Assembly: GCF_016861565.1 (NCBI RefSeq)
Contig: NZ_BOLK01000002.1
Coordinates: 62,001 to 126,000 of the forward strand
Source of the DNA: Secundilactobacillus yichangensis
Lineage (GTDB): Bacteria > Bacillota > Bacilli > Lactobacillales > Lactobacillaceae
DNA length: 64,000 nt
Reading direction: 5' to 3'
Positions 54,662-62,641 of the stretch are shown piece by piece. The translations under genes were made by a program, and so were the position numbers. Position 1 is the first letter of the stretch; every line of letters begins with the position of its first letter. The notes beneath the pieces are model-generated. The model did not search any database. It had not been told where the DNA came from and worked only from the letters and a program-made list of their open reading frames with translations.

Positions 54662-56174
54662 TATCTTCACCTACTTTTGCGGTTGCCTGAGCTAGATTAA
54701 TACCATCTTTCTCACGGTCTTTGGCCATTTCTTTAGCAACAGCCTTTGGATCATCAATCTTAGATAGATACTGCAGTGCTTTTTCATCCGGGATCTTGCC
54801 GTAAACAGTCGAGAATGTAGTAGCTTCTTCACTGTCGTTGTGCGGTACCGCCTGCTGATATGTGAAGGTCAGGTTAGTAATCTCACCGTCAATATTGGCG
54901 ACATCAAAAAAGATGCTAAAGAGTTTTCTCAGCATCTTCGACATTTTCCGTGATTTAGTTTTCGCCATGGCTTGCATCGCCTGGTACTTATTAATCAGGG
55001 CAACACCAGAAGCAGCATCAGCACTCATCCCAAAGGTTGAGTCACTGAGATTAACTACTTGCGTGATTTGATACAGCATATCAACTGCCCGATCTAAGTA
55101 ATGTTCCTGAGTTTCATCATTTGAGAGTTTGTTCAAAAACTCTACGGTGGGCTGAATGTTGCTATCCATCTCATCTTCACTGGGATAGAGGTTAAAGAGC
55201 TTACTGTCTTTAATCTCCGCTTTCTGTTTATCAGTCAGCTTTACACCAGTGATTGCTAAATAAGCGTCACCAAAGTAATCCACATCATTCATTTTTTCCG
55301 ACATAGACCGGTCAATGGAATCAATAATGTTGACCACATCATCAAGCAGTCCTAAGCGTTCTTCGTTTTCCTCGAACTCAATAACGGGACAGATTGGCAA
55401 TGGATGGGTATCAAGCGGCGAACCGTCTTCATCAAGGTTCGTGAAATGAGCCTTATCAGCAGTCCCATCTTCATTCGTATTACTGATTTGATAATCACCT
55501 TTATCAGTAATCACAGTCGCCTTCATCTGAGCGTTGCGGTACGTATAGCGAACTGCAGCAATCTGATTATGCTCAACGGTGTCGTCATAGATGGCAAACG
55601 TATCAATGGGGCTGGTCACTGTCATATGAAGCTGTGGTGTTGGCTGATCATCCATGTAGCAATACAAATACGAACGCCCATAGATATCTGCCATCTTAGA
55701 AGCTTCGCTGAACACGTCATCATAATCATTGCGTTTCAGGAAGTCCTGAATCTGCTTGTTGATGGTCTCATTGGGGTTACCGTTTTCCTCGTAGCTAACC
55801 TGAACTGGATCACCACTGAAGAAACCATTGAATGTATTGATCAGCTTCTTTGGATAGTTAACGATGATTCGGTTATCAGGTTTGCCCAGCGACTTACCTT
55901 TCTGCCGAATGATTCGCTCGTGCCGGCCTTTGTAGTAGTCCCGTTTCATTTTATAGGCACCAACTAGGAAATCACGGTGGTAGTTGATCATAGTGTTGAC
56001 GTCTTCCAAATGAGCCAGTAGATTCATCTCTGCTGGGTAAGTGAAGACATCACTGTCATTGATTTGGATGTTATCTCCTAAATCAATTGCATCACCGAAA
56101 CGGCCTAGGTTAGCCAACCGCTGACCACTGATCAGTAAGTCTTGATTGTTATGCCGCTTAATTTGCTTAACCAA
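54561..56174 (-). CDS. Portal protein (SPP1 gp6-like)
   Basis: 537 residues from TTG 56174, 7 nt after AGGAGG. NRIIVNYPKKLINTFNGFFS and the long central helix are typical of gp6-type portals; the disordered C-terminus is Gly/Pro/Gln-rich (TGAPQPGQAGQSDQQPG). Dodecamer at the DNA entry vertex. Confidence 0.85.
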   Translation of the reverse strand: MVKQIKRHNNQDLLISGQRLANLGRFGDAIDLGDNIQINDSDVFTYPAEMNLLAHLEDVNTMINYHRDFLVGAYKMKRDYYKGRHERIIRQKGKSLGKPDNRIIVNYPKKLINTFNGFFSGDPVQVSYEENGNPNETINKQIQDFLKRNDYDDVFSEASKMADIYGRSYLYCYMDDQPTPQLHMTVTSPIDTFAIYDDTVEHNQIAAVRYTYRNAQMKATVITDKGDYQISNTNEDGTADKAHFTNLDEDGSPLDTHPLPICPVIEFEENEERLGLLDDVVNIIDSIDRSMSEKMNDVDYFGDAYLAITGVKLTDKQKAEIKDSKLFNLYPSEDEMDSNIQPTVEFLNKLSNDETQEHYLDRAVDMLYQITQVVNLSDSTFGMSADAASGVALINKYQAMQAMAKTKSRKMSKMLRKLFSIFFDVANIDGEITNLTFTYQQAVPHNDSEEATTFSTVYGKIPDEKALQYLSKIDDPKAVAKEMAKDREKDGINLAQATAKVGEDNGQPDNGEATNTGAPQPGQAGQSDQQPGLPAKP

Positions 56175-56185
56175 CTTCACACCTC

Positions 56186-57457
56186 CTAAAAGTCTTTGTA
56201 GATTTGAGCACCAGCATGCTGAACCTTGCGGACAATCTTGTAAACGAAATACCGCATGGCATCACAAGCATGGTCATGTTCTTTAACTGGTTTATCTTCG
56301 CCACGTTCCTCAGCTTTTTCATCCCAGATGTAACTGGCTAACTCTTTAAACAAGTTCTTCAGTTCTGGGGTGAATTTAATCTTGCCAGTATTCATGGCAA
56401 CTTGCGTCTCACGAATCCCGTCCAACACATCATTGTTAGCTTTAACAACGTGATAGCCACGCCGTCTTAATAGAGCAATGAAGGAAGCTGCAGACGGGTC
56501 AATGATGATGGTTGGATGCAATGTCCCTAGGAACCTGTCTAAGTCATCTGCATACTGTTCATCCGTTTTCTGGCGATTGCGCGTGCGCCCTGAGTAGTAA
56601 TACTCTTTGAGGCAGTACCAAACACCATGAGAAAAGCCCCACAGCAGAAATACCGTAGGGTTTAAAGTACCGTAGTCACACGATACATAGTATTTAGTTA
56701 TCTGAGATTCAGGTGGTGGCTGAACCACCATGTTGTCTTTATCGAAGTTGTCGTAGATGATTCCTTCTGACAGCACCCATTTACCTTCGATGTAGCGCAT
56801 ATAGAACACACCGGAATAGTTACGCTTGTATCTATCCTTAACGGCTTCAGATAGTGATGGGTTGTCGTCCATCATAAAATGAATATGTAGTCCTCTATGC
56901 TTTTTTAGCTGATCCAGCCACTCTAGTTTGAACCAGTGATATGGACCAGCTGGGTTGCAATTGAACCAGTACTTACCTCCATCTTTAGAAACACGCGCAG
57001 TTGCTTGATTAACAAACGATTCTGGCATCAAGGCCACCTCATCGAAAAAGAAGCCAGCTGCAGTCAGCCCTTGTACTAAGTCCTGGCTACCCTCATCCTT
57101 GCCACCAAACAAATAATAATGGTTGGTGACGTTACCGCGAGTAATCTCTAGCAGATTGTCTGAACGTCGGTCTTTAACTTGGTAGCCACGGCCACGCAAA
57201 ATCCGCAGCAATGGTGTGACCACGTTACGTCTTAGTGAGCCAATCGTTTTGCCGGCAATGCCAAACTGTTCATCATTAAATCGCGCCATAGACCACTCAA
57301 TGTAACTGGTCGACATAATTAAAGTCTTACCGGCACGGACTGAACCATCACAGATAATGGTTTCATAATCCTTATACGGGGAGTCATCCGTCCACCAGGC
57401 ACTGACTTGTAGCTGTTTAAACGAGAACGGTGCAAACTTAAACTGTGGTACCTTCAT
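56186..57457 (-). CDS. Terminase large subunit (PBSX/XtmB family)
   Basis: 423 residues. Walker A-type loop DGSVRAGKTL, Walker B AAGFFFDEVALMP and nuclease acidic residues (SCDYGT, IIIDPSAASF, DHACDAMRY). Cuts and pumps DNA. It overlaps the small subunit gene by 4 nt. Confidence 0.93.
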   Translation of the reverse strand: MKVPQFKFAPFSFKQLQVSAWWTDDSPYKDYETIICDGSVRAGKTLIMSTSYIEWSMARFNDEQFGIAGKTIGSLRRNVVTPLLRILRGRGYQVKDRRSDNLLEITRGNVTNHYYLFGGKDEGSQDLVQGLTAAGFFFDEVALMPESFVNQATARVSKDGGKYWFNCNPAGPYHWFKLEWLDQLKKHRGLHIHFMMDDNPSLSEAVKDRYKRNYSGVFYMRYIEGKWVLSEGIIYDNFDKDNMVVQPPPESQITKYYVSCDYGTLNPTVFLLWGFSHGVWYCLKEYYYSGRTRNRQKTDEQYADDLDRFLGTLHPTIIIDPSAASFIALLRRRGYHVVKANNDVLDGIRETQVAMNTGKIKFTPELKNLFKELASYIWDEKAEERGEDKPVKEHDHACDAMRYFVYKIVRKVQHAGAQIYKDF

Positions 57458-58263
57458 TTGCTGTCACCGTCCTTTTTAGAGAACAGGTCTTTGACCCCGT
57501 CACGAATTGCTTTGAGGTAAGTATCACCTTCATCATTCGTGGCTTCCGGTTCAGGCAAACGATCTAACAACTCTTTCATTGCTTTTTGCTTGTCAAACAG
57601 CTTAACAACCGCGCCATCATGACCTAAGTGAATCTCACTAACCAATGAAGTATCGGCGTCTTTGCTATCTTTTAATCGCGCATATGACTTCTCACGGGTA
57701 AGATAACCACCAGTAACTTTATCCTTTACTGGCTTGAACCATCCATCACGTACAATTTCGGTTTCTGTTCCAAAATCAACGTAGTCACCGATGTCTGCGA
57801 ATGCTTGCTTGACATACTCGACCATAATGTCATTAGCTGTTAAATATAGATCTTCTGACTGTTGCTTCTTTAGCTTGCTAAGCGCCTGTTTGACGCTATC
57901 TTTTGATAACAGTCTAGCGCCACCCGAATGAGCTGTATCCCAATCAACTTGATAAGCTTTCTGGTATGCCCAGGTGGCATTATAGCGTTGAATATAGTAC
58001 AAACAAAAAAGCTTCCGCTTGTCCGTTAGTTCATGGTTATCAGCTAACTGTTGCACTGCAACGTGTTGCGTTTTTGTTGCAACATCTGACTGTTGCGTTG
58101 CACTTTTTGTTGCGCCTTTTTTAGGCGGTGCTGAACCGTCCCATTTATAGCGCGATTTCCAGGCTCTAACAGTTCCTTCAGATACGCCATATTGTGTTGC
58201 AATTTCTTTATACGACTTACCAGCCAGGTAATCTGCTTTAGCCTCATCTGCTTTCTTAGTCAT
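57454..58263 (-). CDS. Terminase small subunit (XtmA-like)
   Basis: 269 residues. N-terminal helix-turn-helix DYLAGKSYKEIATQYGVSEG (TVRAWKSRYKW follows) recognises the packaging site; the terminase_2-type body includes LFCLYYIQRYNATWAYQKAY. First of the head genes after the RNA-rich segment and small genes. Confidence 0.9.
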   Translation of the reverse strand: MTKKADEAKADYLAGKSYKEIATQYGVSEGTVRAWKSRYKWDGSAPPKKGATKSATQQSDVATKTQHVAVQQLADNHELTDKRKLFCLYYIQRYNATWAYQKAYQVDWDTAHSGGARLLSKDSVKQALSKLKKQQSEDLYLTANDIMVEYVKQAFADIGDYVDFGTETEIVRDGWFKPVKDKVTGGYLTREKSYARLKDSKDADTSLVSEIHLGHDGAVVKLFDKQKAMKELLDRLPEPEATNDEGDTYLKAIRDGVKDLFSKKDGDSK

Positions 58264-58301
58264 CGCATATCACCACACCTCCATTCGCAGAAGGCAGCGG
58301 G

Positions 58302-58541
58302 CTAGTTGTCGCTAATATATCCTGCTTGTCGTAAACCAATTACAAACGCTTGATCATCATTAAAGCCCTGATTTAGGGCTTTTAGATATGCGGTTCTGGC
58401 TATATAAGTTGAGCCTTCAATCATATTATCAAGGGTGCCATCTTCGCGTTCCCGCTTAATGGTTTCACTTCGAACAGCATCTTGGTTCACTATTTTGTTG
58501 ATCTCATCGTTATACAGTGAAATAAAGGTTTCTTTATCCAT
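58302..58541 (-). CDS. Small phage protein of unknown function
   Basis: 79 residues from ATG 58541 after GGGAGG. Soluble helical (FISLYNDEINKIVNQDAVRS). The start overlaps the previous stop (TAATG). No family recognised. Confidence 0.6.
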   Translation of the reverse strand: MDKETFISLYNDEINKIVNQDAVRSETIKREREDGTLDNMIEGSTYIARTAYLKALNQGFNDDQAFVIGLRQAGYISDN

Positions 58542-58951
58542 TACTTTTCCTCCCAATATCCTTGAACACCTTGATTACGGACATACTCGGCAGCTTTGTC
58601 CAATGATTCAGCTACCACACTGGCCGGCATCCCTTCAGCTAAATTGGTAACAGCTTGAATATATTTCTTCTGATCAAAAGTCCGGATTCTGTGACCAGCA
58701 AAATCTTTATCGATTTCATTGTCTTTTTTTCTGATTGCTTTGACTAAATCGATTAATTTATCACTCTTATCTTCTAGCGATCTTTTTAATTGAACTGCAC
58801 AGCACTCATTTGAATTATTAAAATCGGTGCTAACCTCAGTGATCACGTAATCATGCCCATTGATATCGATTCGCTGAGCATTGCGACTAGCTTGAAACAA
58901 ATCAGTTGTAGGAACGCCTTTAATTAATAAAATTTCATTTTCAGTGTTCAT
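58541..58951 (-). CDS. Phage protein of unknown function
   Basis: 136 residues: N-terminal beta part (DINGHDYVITEVSTDF) and a charged helical end. Overlaps its neighbours. No family recognised. Confidence 0.55.
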   Translation of the reverse strand: MNTENEILLIKGVPTTDLFQASRNAQRIDINGHDYVITEVSTDFNNSNECCAVQLKRSLEDKSDKLIDLVKAIRKKDNEIDKDFAGHRIRTFDQKKYIQAVTNLAEGMPASVVAESLDKAAEYVRNQGVQGYWEEK

Positions 58952-59105
58952 CTTTGCCTCTCCTTTTTACTGATAGCTTAATAGGCTGTTGATTGATTGA
59001 GTACTTGCGTTGCTTCTTTTTGAGTTTTAAATCACGGTCTAACTCACCGAATATCTTGGCTTCGATTGGGCTGACATAACCGTACTTACAATTGACCATC
59101 CTCAT
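58941..59105 (-). CDS. Small basic phage protein
   Basis: 54 residues from ATG 59105 after GGTGGTTGTC. Middle IEAKIFGELDRDLKLKKKQR is strongly basic. The longer frame to 59258 would run through the tRNA-like element and is not used. Start overlaps the preceding micro-gene (ATGA). Confidence 0.6.
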   Translation of the reverse strand: MRMVNCKYGYVSPIEAKIFGELDRDLKLKKKQRKYSINQQPIKLSVKRRGKDEH

Positions 59106-59173
59106 GACAACCACCACGCAGCTAGAAGCGCCAAGACAAATGCTAACAGCGCTCCAATATCGTATTTGTCCAA
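59102..59173 (-). CDS. 23-residue membrane micropeptide
   Basis: TTG 59173 lies 7 nt after GAGGAGG. The product is DKYDIGALLAFVLALLAAWW then LS: a single hydrophobic helix with a short N-terminal head. The stop overlaps the next start (ATGA). The strong site and overlap support translation. Function unknown. Confidence 0.55.
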   Translation of the reverse strand: MDKYDIGALLAFVLALLAAWWLS

Positions 59174-59198
59174 GTTGGCACCTCCTCAATTTAATTAA

Positions 59199-59246
59199 GA
59201 CACCCACCGGAATTGAACCGGCTACACTCCCACTGAGCTGAGTGTC
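59199..59246 (-). other. tRNA-like element A (acceptor, D-like arm and T-arm; no anticodon arm)
   Basis: 48 nt: 7 bp acceptor GACACTC / GGGTGTC (one G-U), short D-like arm (CTCAGTGGGAG), then 5 bp T-stem with loop TTCAATT. The anticodon arm is absent. Confidence 0.6.
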
Positions 59247-59308
59247 AGAATACATCACGCCTGCATACAGAAAAACGGTAACTTTTTAATATTGGCATGA
59301 TGTATTGC

Positions 59309-59370
59309 TTGATCATTTCTGTCTCGTTGAGTTTTTAAATTATTGTTGTGTCGAGGGTGAGTGATCAAGC
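59309..59370. repeat. Inverted repeat, 8 bp arms
   Basis: CTTGATCA at 59309-59316 and TGATCAAG at 59363-59370 enclose 46 nt with a partial inner complementarity. It lies between tRNA-like elements; role unknown. Confidence 0.4.
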
Positions 59371-59536
59371 GGTTATACCACGGTTTCCGTCCATGATATA
59401 CATATTAAAAACGACCGCGTTTCCACAGCCGTCCAGGCTAGGTGTAACTCACAAGCAATGATGTCCTTTGAGACCTCTCTCTAGATTGCACCCAGCTCGA
59501 TTAAAGGAAAGTGTCGGTGTGGCGTACACCGGCAAA

Positions 59537-59648
59537 GGAGTGACAGGGATTTGAACCCTGCTCAGCAATACAGCTCTGCGCCCCAGTATGCCTCGATACT
59601 GCATTGCTAACCAATCATCTTTAAGCGCTGAACCTAAAGTCACACTCC
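59537..59648 (-). other. tRNA-like element B (enlarged, 112 nt)
   Basis: Acceptor GGAGTGT / TCACTCC (6 of 7 pairs), T-stem CAGGG / CCCTG with loop TTCAAAT. The inside is enlarged and holds stem CAGTAT / ATACTG and outer GCAAT pairings instead of a normal D and anticodon arm. Confidence 0.5.
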
Positions 59649-59766
59649 TAGTTGGGCTAGTTTTATAGAATGCCCTACCTCGTCTTGTACCTTTGCTATC
59701 CCGGTGCACCGGTGCTTTCTTCGCATCATAGGGAGCTACCCAGAGCTTCGCAGGTATTCGACTCAA

Positions 59767-59837
59767 CACCTCACCGTGGATTCGAACCACGATTAACGGT
59801 TTTGGAGACCGTCATGCTGCTATTACATCAGTAAGGT
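59767..59837 (-). tRNA. tRNA-Trp (anticodon CCA)
   Basis: 71 nt cloverleaf: acceptor ACCTTAC / GTGAGGT, anticodon stem ACGGT / ACCGT with loop CTCCAAA, T-stem CGTGG / CCACG with loop TTCGAAT. The D-loop (TAATAGCAG) lacks the usual GG pair. No encoded CCA end. Charging competence is therefore uncertain, but all stems pair. Confidence 0.75.
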
Positions 59838-60004
59838 ATATTGACACCTATAAACTTAAACTCGGTGCCTGTCAGTACCCAATCATGGGATTAGCCTAAT
59901 ATAGGGGATGCACACGCCCACAGCCAGTTTACGAATGACTGTTTCCGACTGACGTTTTGCTTGCCGAATTGTGTGCTTTCAGCCTCGACAAGAGTAAGAG
60001 GCTA

Positions 60005-60048
60005 AGCAACCGGCAGGAGTCGAACCTGCTTATACCATCTTCGGTTGC
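60005..60048 (-). other. tRNA-like element F (acceptor plus T-arm minihelix)
   Basis: About 43 nt plus one base: perfect 7 bp stem GCAACCG / CGGTTGC, 12 nt linker, T-stem GCAGG / CCTGC with loop TTCGACT. No D or anticodon arm. Confidence 0.55.
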
Positions 60049-60133
60049 ACATGGTTGACCGCATGCAACGGCCAATCATCTTAAACTGAGGAGATTTCAC
60101 TGAAATCAAACGCCGGACTACTAAACCGGCAAC

Positions 60134-60178
60134 AAGTGACACGGGGCTTAAACCCGTCTGGTGTTCTTGCAGTCACTT
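60134..60178 (-). other. tRNA-like element G (acceptor plus T-arm minihelix)
   Basis: 45 nt: perfect 7 bp stem AAGTGAC / GTCACTT, 14 nt linker, T-stem ACGGG / CCCGT with loop TTTAAGC. No D or anticodon arm. Confidence 0.55.
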
Positions 60179-60209
60179 TGCACATAAATAATCGTTTGGG
60201 GTTAGGTTC

Positions 60210-60251
60210 ACTCTACGGGGATAGAGTAGTACGTTGATTAATCTATCAACG
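60210..60251. promoter_or_regulatory. Two adjacent palindromes upstream of the late region
   Basis: ACTCTA / TAGAGT with 6 nt spacing near 60210-60228 and CGTTGAT / ATCAACG with 6 nt spacing at 60232-60251. They lie between the late regulator gene and the RNA-rich segment, a fitting place for the activator's binding site and the late promoter. Binding is inferred only. Confidence 0.45.
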
Positions 60252-60338
60252 ATACTAGAATACCCCCTTTTAGAGCGTTAGAACTGCCACTTTTCGCCCA
60301 CTTATCTTCGAAAGTCTCCCAAAAACCTCCCATCTTTT

Positions 60339-60821
60339 TTAGGAGCCTATTTTTACAATGAGATCATCCCGTTCTGGATAGATTCTGACGAATAACAAGA
60401 GTGCTTCGTTTTCGTCACGGTGGAACTTTGATTCTGAAATATAGTCGAGATGAAACAACATTGCCAACCGTTCACAACAGCTTTTAACTGAATAGCGCTC
60501 TATGTATCTCAAACGAAGCAGCGTTGACAGTTGCTGTGACTCTTGTGTTGGCTCACCCATCACATCTAAAGTTTTTTCGACCATGACAATCTGGTGTTCC
60601 AAACGGTAGCAATCGTCATCTAACTCGGCTATTTGCCGGATCAAGGAGTTCTCGGTACCATTTTCGTTAGTCTCACTTTTCAGCATCCCATCATACTGAA
60701 TTGCTGACAGGGATACTTCGAGTTTCAGGTGAGCAACTTCTTCCCTCCACTCGTTAAATTGTCGTAAGACCTGTTTAGCATTTTTGCACGTTTCGTTGAT
60801 ATCCCAATCTGAATAATGCAC
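60339..60821 (-). CDS. Phage late-operon transcriptional activator, ArpU/RinA-like
   Basis: 160 residues from GTG 60821, 6 nt after AAGGGGTG. The C-terminal half LLRLRYIERYSVKSCCERLA resembles a sigma region 4-like helix-turn-helix, followed by SESKFHRDENEALLLF. Such proteins stand at the early/late boundary just before terminase and activate the late operon, as the position here suggests. Confidence 0.72.
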   Translation of the reverse strand: MHYSDWDINETCKNAKQVLRQFNEWREEVAHLKLEVSLSAIQYDGMLKSETNENGTENSLIRQIAELDDDCYRLEHQIVMVEKTLDVMGEPTQESQQLSTLLRLRYIERYSVKSCCERLAMLFHLDYISESKFHRDENEALLLFVRIYPERDDLIVKIGS

Positions 60822-60910
60822 CCTCTACACCCCTTGTTATTGCTGACTTTGTAGCATACAATATTAACTGATAGGTTTAATTCGTATGCTGCCCAGCCAA
60901 GGGTGGCTTT

Positions 60911-61117
60911 TTAGTCTCCTGAATGAATCATCATATAGCCGAATAACGGCATATTAATAAACAGCACACAAGCACCACATAACCATGGTGATACATAAAA
61001 TAAGAGATATGGTATGCCAAAGAAAAGACATACAAAGATGAAACAAACAATCATGACGAACATGCAGACTTTAAATCCGTCCCACCAATCATTTAGTAAT
61101 CGCTTGATTTTAATCAT
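60911..61117 (-). CDS. Small phage membrane protein
   Basis: 68 residues, two or three membrane helices (KVCMFVMIVCFIFVCLFFGI, then YLLFYVSPWLCGACVLF). Function unknown. Confidence 0.55.
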   Translation of the reverse strand: MIKIKRLLNDWWDGFKVCMFVMIVCFIFVCLFFGIPYLLFYVSPWLCGACVLFINMPLFGYMMIHSGD

Positions 61118-61134
61118 TATTTCACCCAGCTCCG

Positions 61135-61500
61135 TTACTTTTTTAGTTCATCTGGAAGCTTATAGAGTATAAATTCGTTGTCTTTTATACTCACCAGGTA
61201 CCCTCTCTTTTCCCAAACCCTGACTAGATCATTTATTCCATTATTTAAAATCACTTCAGGGATTTTTAGTTTGGTAACTAACTCAGCATCACCTGATTTG
61301 ACAAGTAATTCATTGATTGCTTTTTCCTGCCATTCAATTTGTCTATTGATCCCTTCCTTTTCGAAATCAAGTCGCTTATCGATATAATCGTAAAAATCAT
61401 GTTCGGATTCCATATGGAACATGTATATTACAAGTCCTATAATTACGAGCATACTGACGATTACAGACAAAGGTATTAATTGAACGAACTTTTCCATCAT
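61135..61500 (-). CDS. Phage membrane-anchored protein
   Basis: 121 residues. One N-terminal membrane helix (VIVSMLVIIGLVIYMF), then a charged soluble part (DKRLDFEKEGINRQIEWQEK). Start overlaps the previous stop. Function unknown. Confidence 0.55.
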   Translation of the reverse strand: MMEKFVQLIPLSVIVSMLVIIGLVIYMFHMESEHDFYDYIDKRLDFEKEGINRQIEWQEKAINELLVKSGDAELVTKLKIPEVILNNGINDLVRVWEKRGYLVSIKDNEFILYKLPDELKK

Positions 61501-61703
61501 TTATCCACCACCTCTTCGATTTGTACCAGACCAATTCTTGTTTTATACAAGTGATCTCTTTTAATCCAAGAAACGGCTGGAAAATATTCTGTAAATGATT
61601 GATCAGGTTTACCAAAATTGAACCAATCCTCTAGAGCTTCTTGAATCAGCTGGTGTCCTTTAAATATAAAAGATCCATCTGAATGCTTACCTGTTTCAGT
61701 CAT
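61497..61703 (-). CDS. Small phage protein of unknown function
   Basis: 68 residues from ATG 61703 (GGTGAG just before). An ATG at 61787 would extend it through the overlapped end of the previous gene but has no ribosome binding site. Content: KGHQLIQEALEDWFNFGKPD. No family recognised. Confidence 0.5.
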   Translation of the reverse strand: MTETGKHSDGSFIFKGHQLIQEALEDWFNFGKPDQSFTEYFPAVSWIKRDHLYKTRIGLVQIEEVVDK

Positions 61704-61746
61704 TATTCTCACCAAGCTTTCTGATGCTCCTAATCGAGGGGCTTTT

Positions 61747-61896
61747 TTAATGCTCTTTTTTGGCCTTCTGTTTCTCTTCCCATGCATTGTTGTATGCCAG
61801 GAACTGTTCGTAAATTTCTTTTGCTTGTTGGTAACTTAGATCAGCAATTCCTTTGTCAGTAGTAACCCCAAATTTCATATCTTCTGGTTTAATCAT
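61747..61896 (-). CDS. 49-residue phage protein
   Basis: ATG lies 7 nt after TTGGAGG. Helical, charged (LSYQQAKEIYEQFLAYNNAW, then a Lys-rich end). Overlaps the zinc-ribbon gene by 8 nt. Function unknown. Confidence 0.6.
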   Translation of the reverse strand: MIKPEDMKFGVTTDKGIADLSYQQAKEIYEQFLAYNNAWEEKQKAKKEH

Positions 61897-62095
61897 TATC
61901 TGCCTCCAATTTTCGGCCGCATACAGGGCAGTAACTTAATCTAAAATTTGTAAAGCCAAAGTTTGAGATTATGGTTGTCAAATAACAATCTCTATCCGAT
62001 TTACTAATTAATTCCTTAATCCCAGGCTCATCCAATAAAAGTTTATACGGTTCGTGGCAGTAAGGGCATTCCTGCTGTGCTTTCGTTTCAGCTAT
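61889..62095 (-). CDS. Zinc-ribbon phage protein with apparent ATA start
   Basis: 68 codons from ATA 62095. Two CxxC pairs (ECPYCHEP and YCPVCGRK), 43 residues between, form a zinc ribbon. The only in-frame codon at the right distance (7 nt) from GGAGG is ATA; it overlaps the YopX stop as ATAG. No ATG, GTG or TTG lies between that and the first Cys. Either a non-AUG start is used or an ATG has mutated. Confidence 0.6.
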   Translation of the reverse strand: MAETKAQQECPYCHEPYKLLLDEPGIKELISKSDRDCYLTTIISNFGFTNFRLSYCPVCGRKLEADND

Positions 62096-62490
62096 TTGTC
62101 TTCCTCCAGCAATTCAGGGTTCTCGTGAATATTGCCAATGGCTTCAATGATATTGGCATCTTTACGGCAAGCACAATCCAGCCATTCTGGCGTTGAGAAA
62201 GACCTAGAATTTTCTTGTACTACAAATCCAGCACCACGATACTTGACCAAGCCGATCCAATCCTGTTTTCGATAAATGTTTGAATGCCAGGCAAGAATGT
62301 CGCCCTCATAAATGTCTTTGCCGTTCCTATCTTTTAAGCCAGTAAACTGCTCAAGAACATCATCAGGATTATCTAGCTGAAAGATATCGCTCATCGAGTA
62401 GTTCAGAAGGCTATCCCATGATTCCATCCAGAATGTTTTGTTATACTCATCAGGTGCTCTCCAAATACGGAATTTAATTTCTCTGCTCAT
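62092..62490 (-). CDS. YopX family protein
   Basis: 132 residues. EIKFRIWRAPDEYNKTFW, EQFTGLKDRNGKDIYEGDIL and IIEAIGNIHENPELLEEDK are the family landmarks. Common in firmicute phages; function unknown. Confidence 0.85.
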   Translation of the reverse strand: MSREIKFRIWRAPDEYNKTFWMESWDSLLNYSMSDIFQLDNPDDVLEQFTGLKDRNGKDIYEGDILAWHSNIYRKQDWIGLVKYRGAGFVVQENSRSFSTPEWLDCACRKDANIIEAIGNIHENPELLEEDK

Positions 62491-62641
62491 TAGTTACCTC
62501 CACAATAGTCATTGCTGGTGTCGTCCACCAGTCGGGCATGTCATATGCTGCGTCCATGAAGTTGTCGGCTTCATCATAGGTGTCGAACGTCGCGATGATC
62601 TCGTGTGAAAAAATATCTTGGCACTCATACTTAATTGTCAT
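62474..62641 (-). CDS. 55-residue acidic phage protein
   Basis: ATG overlaps the HNH gene's stop (ATGA) and follows GGAGGAAGAAAA. TFDTYDEADNFMDAAYDMPD then WW. Overlaps the YopX start by 17 nt. Function unknown. Confidence 0.6.
   Translation of the reverse strand: MTIKYECQDIFSHEIIATFDTYDEADNFMDAAYDMPDWWTTPAMTIVEVTNEQRN

Noticed and set aside
59449-59790. 113-codon minus-strand frame across the RNA-rich segment
   Set aside because: It runs through tRNA-like element B and has no start signal; the RNA reading explains the sequence better.
59840-59900. A further tRNA-like element near 59.85 kb
   Set aside because: Only a 5 bp outer pairing (TGACA / TGTCA) and no T-loop of the right form.
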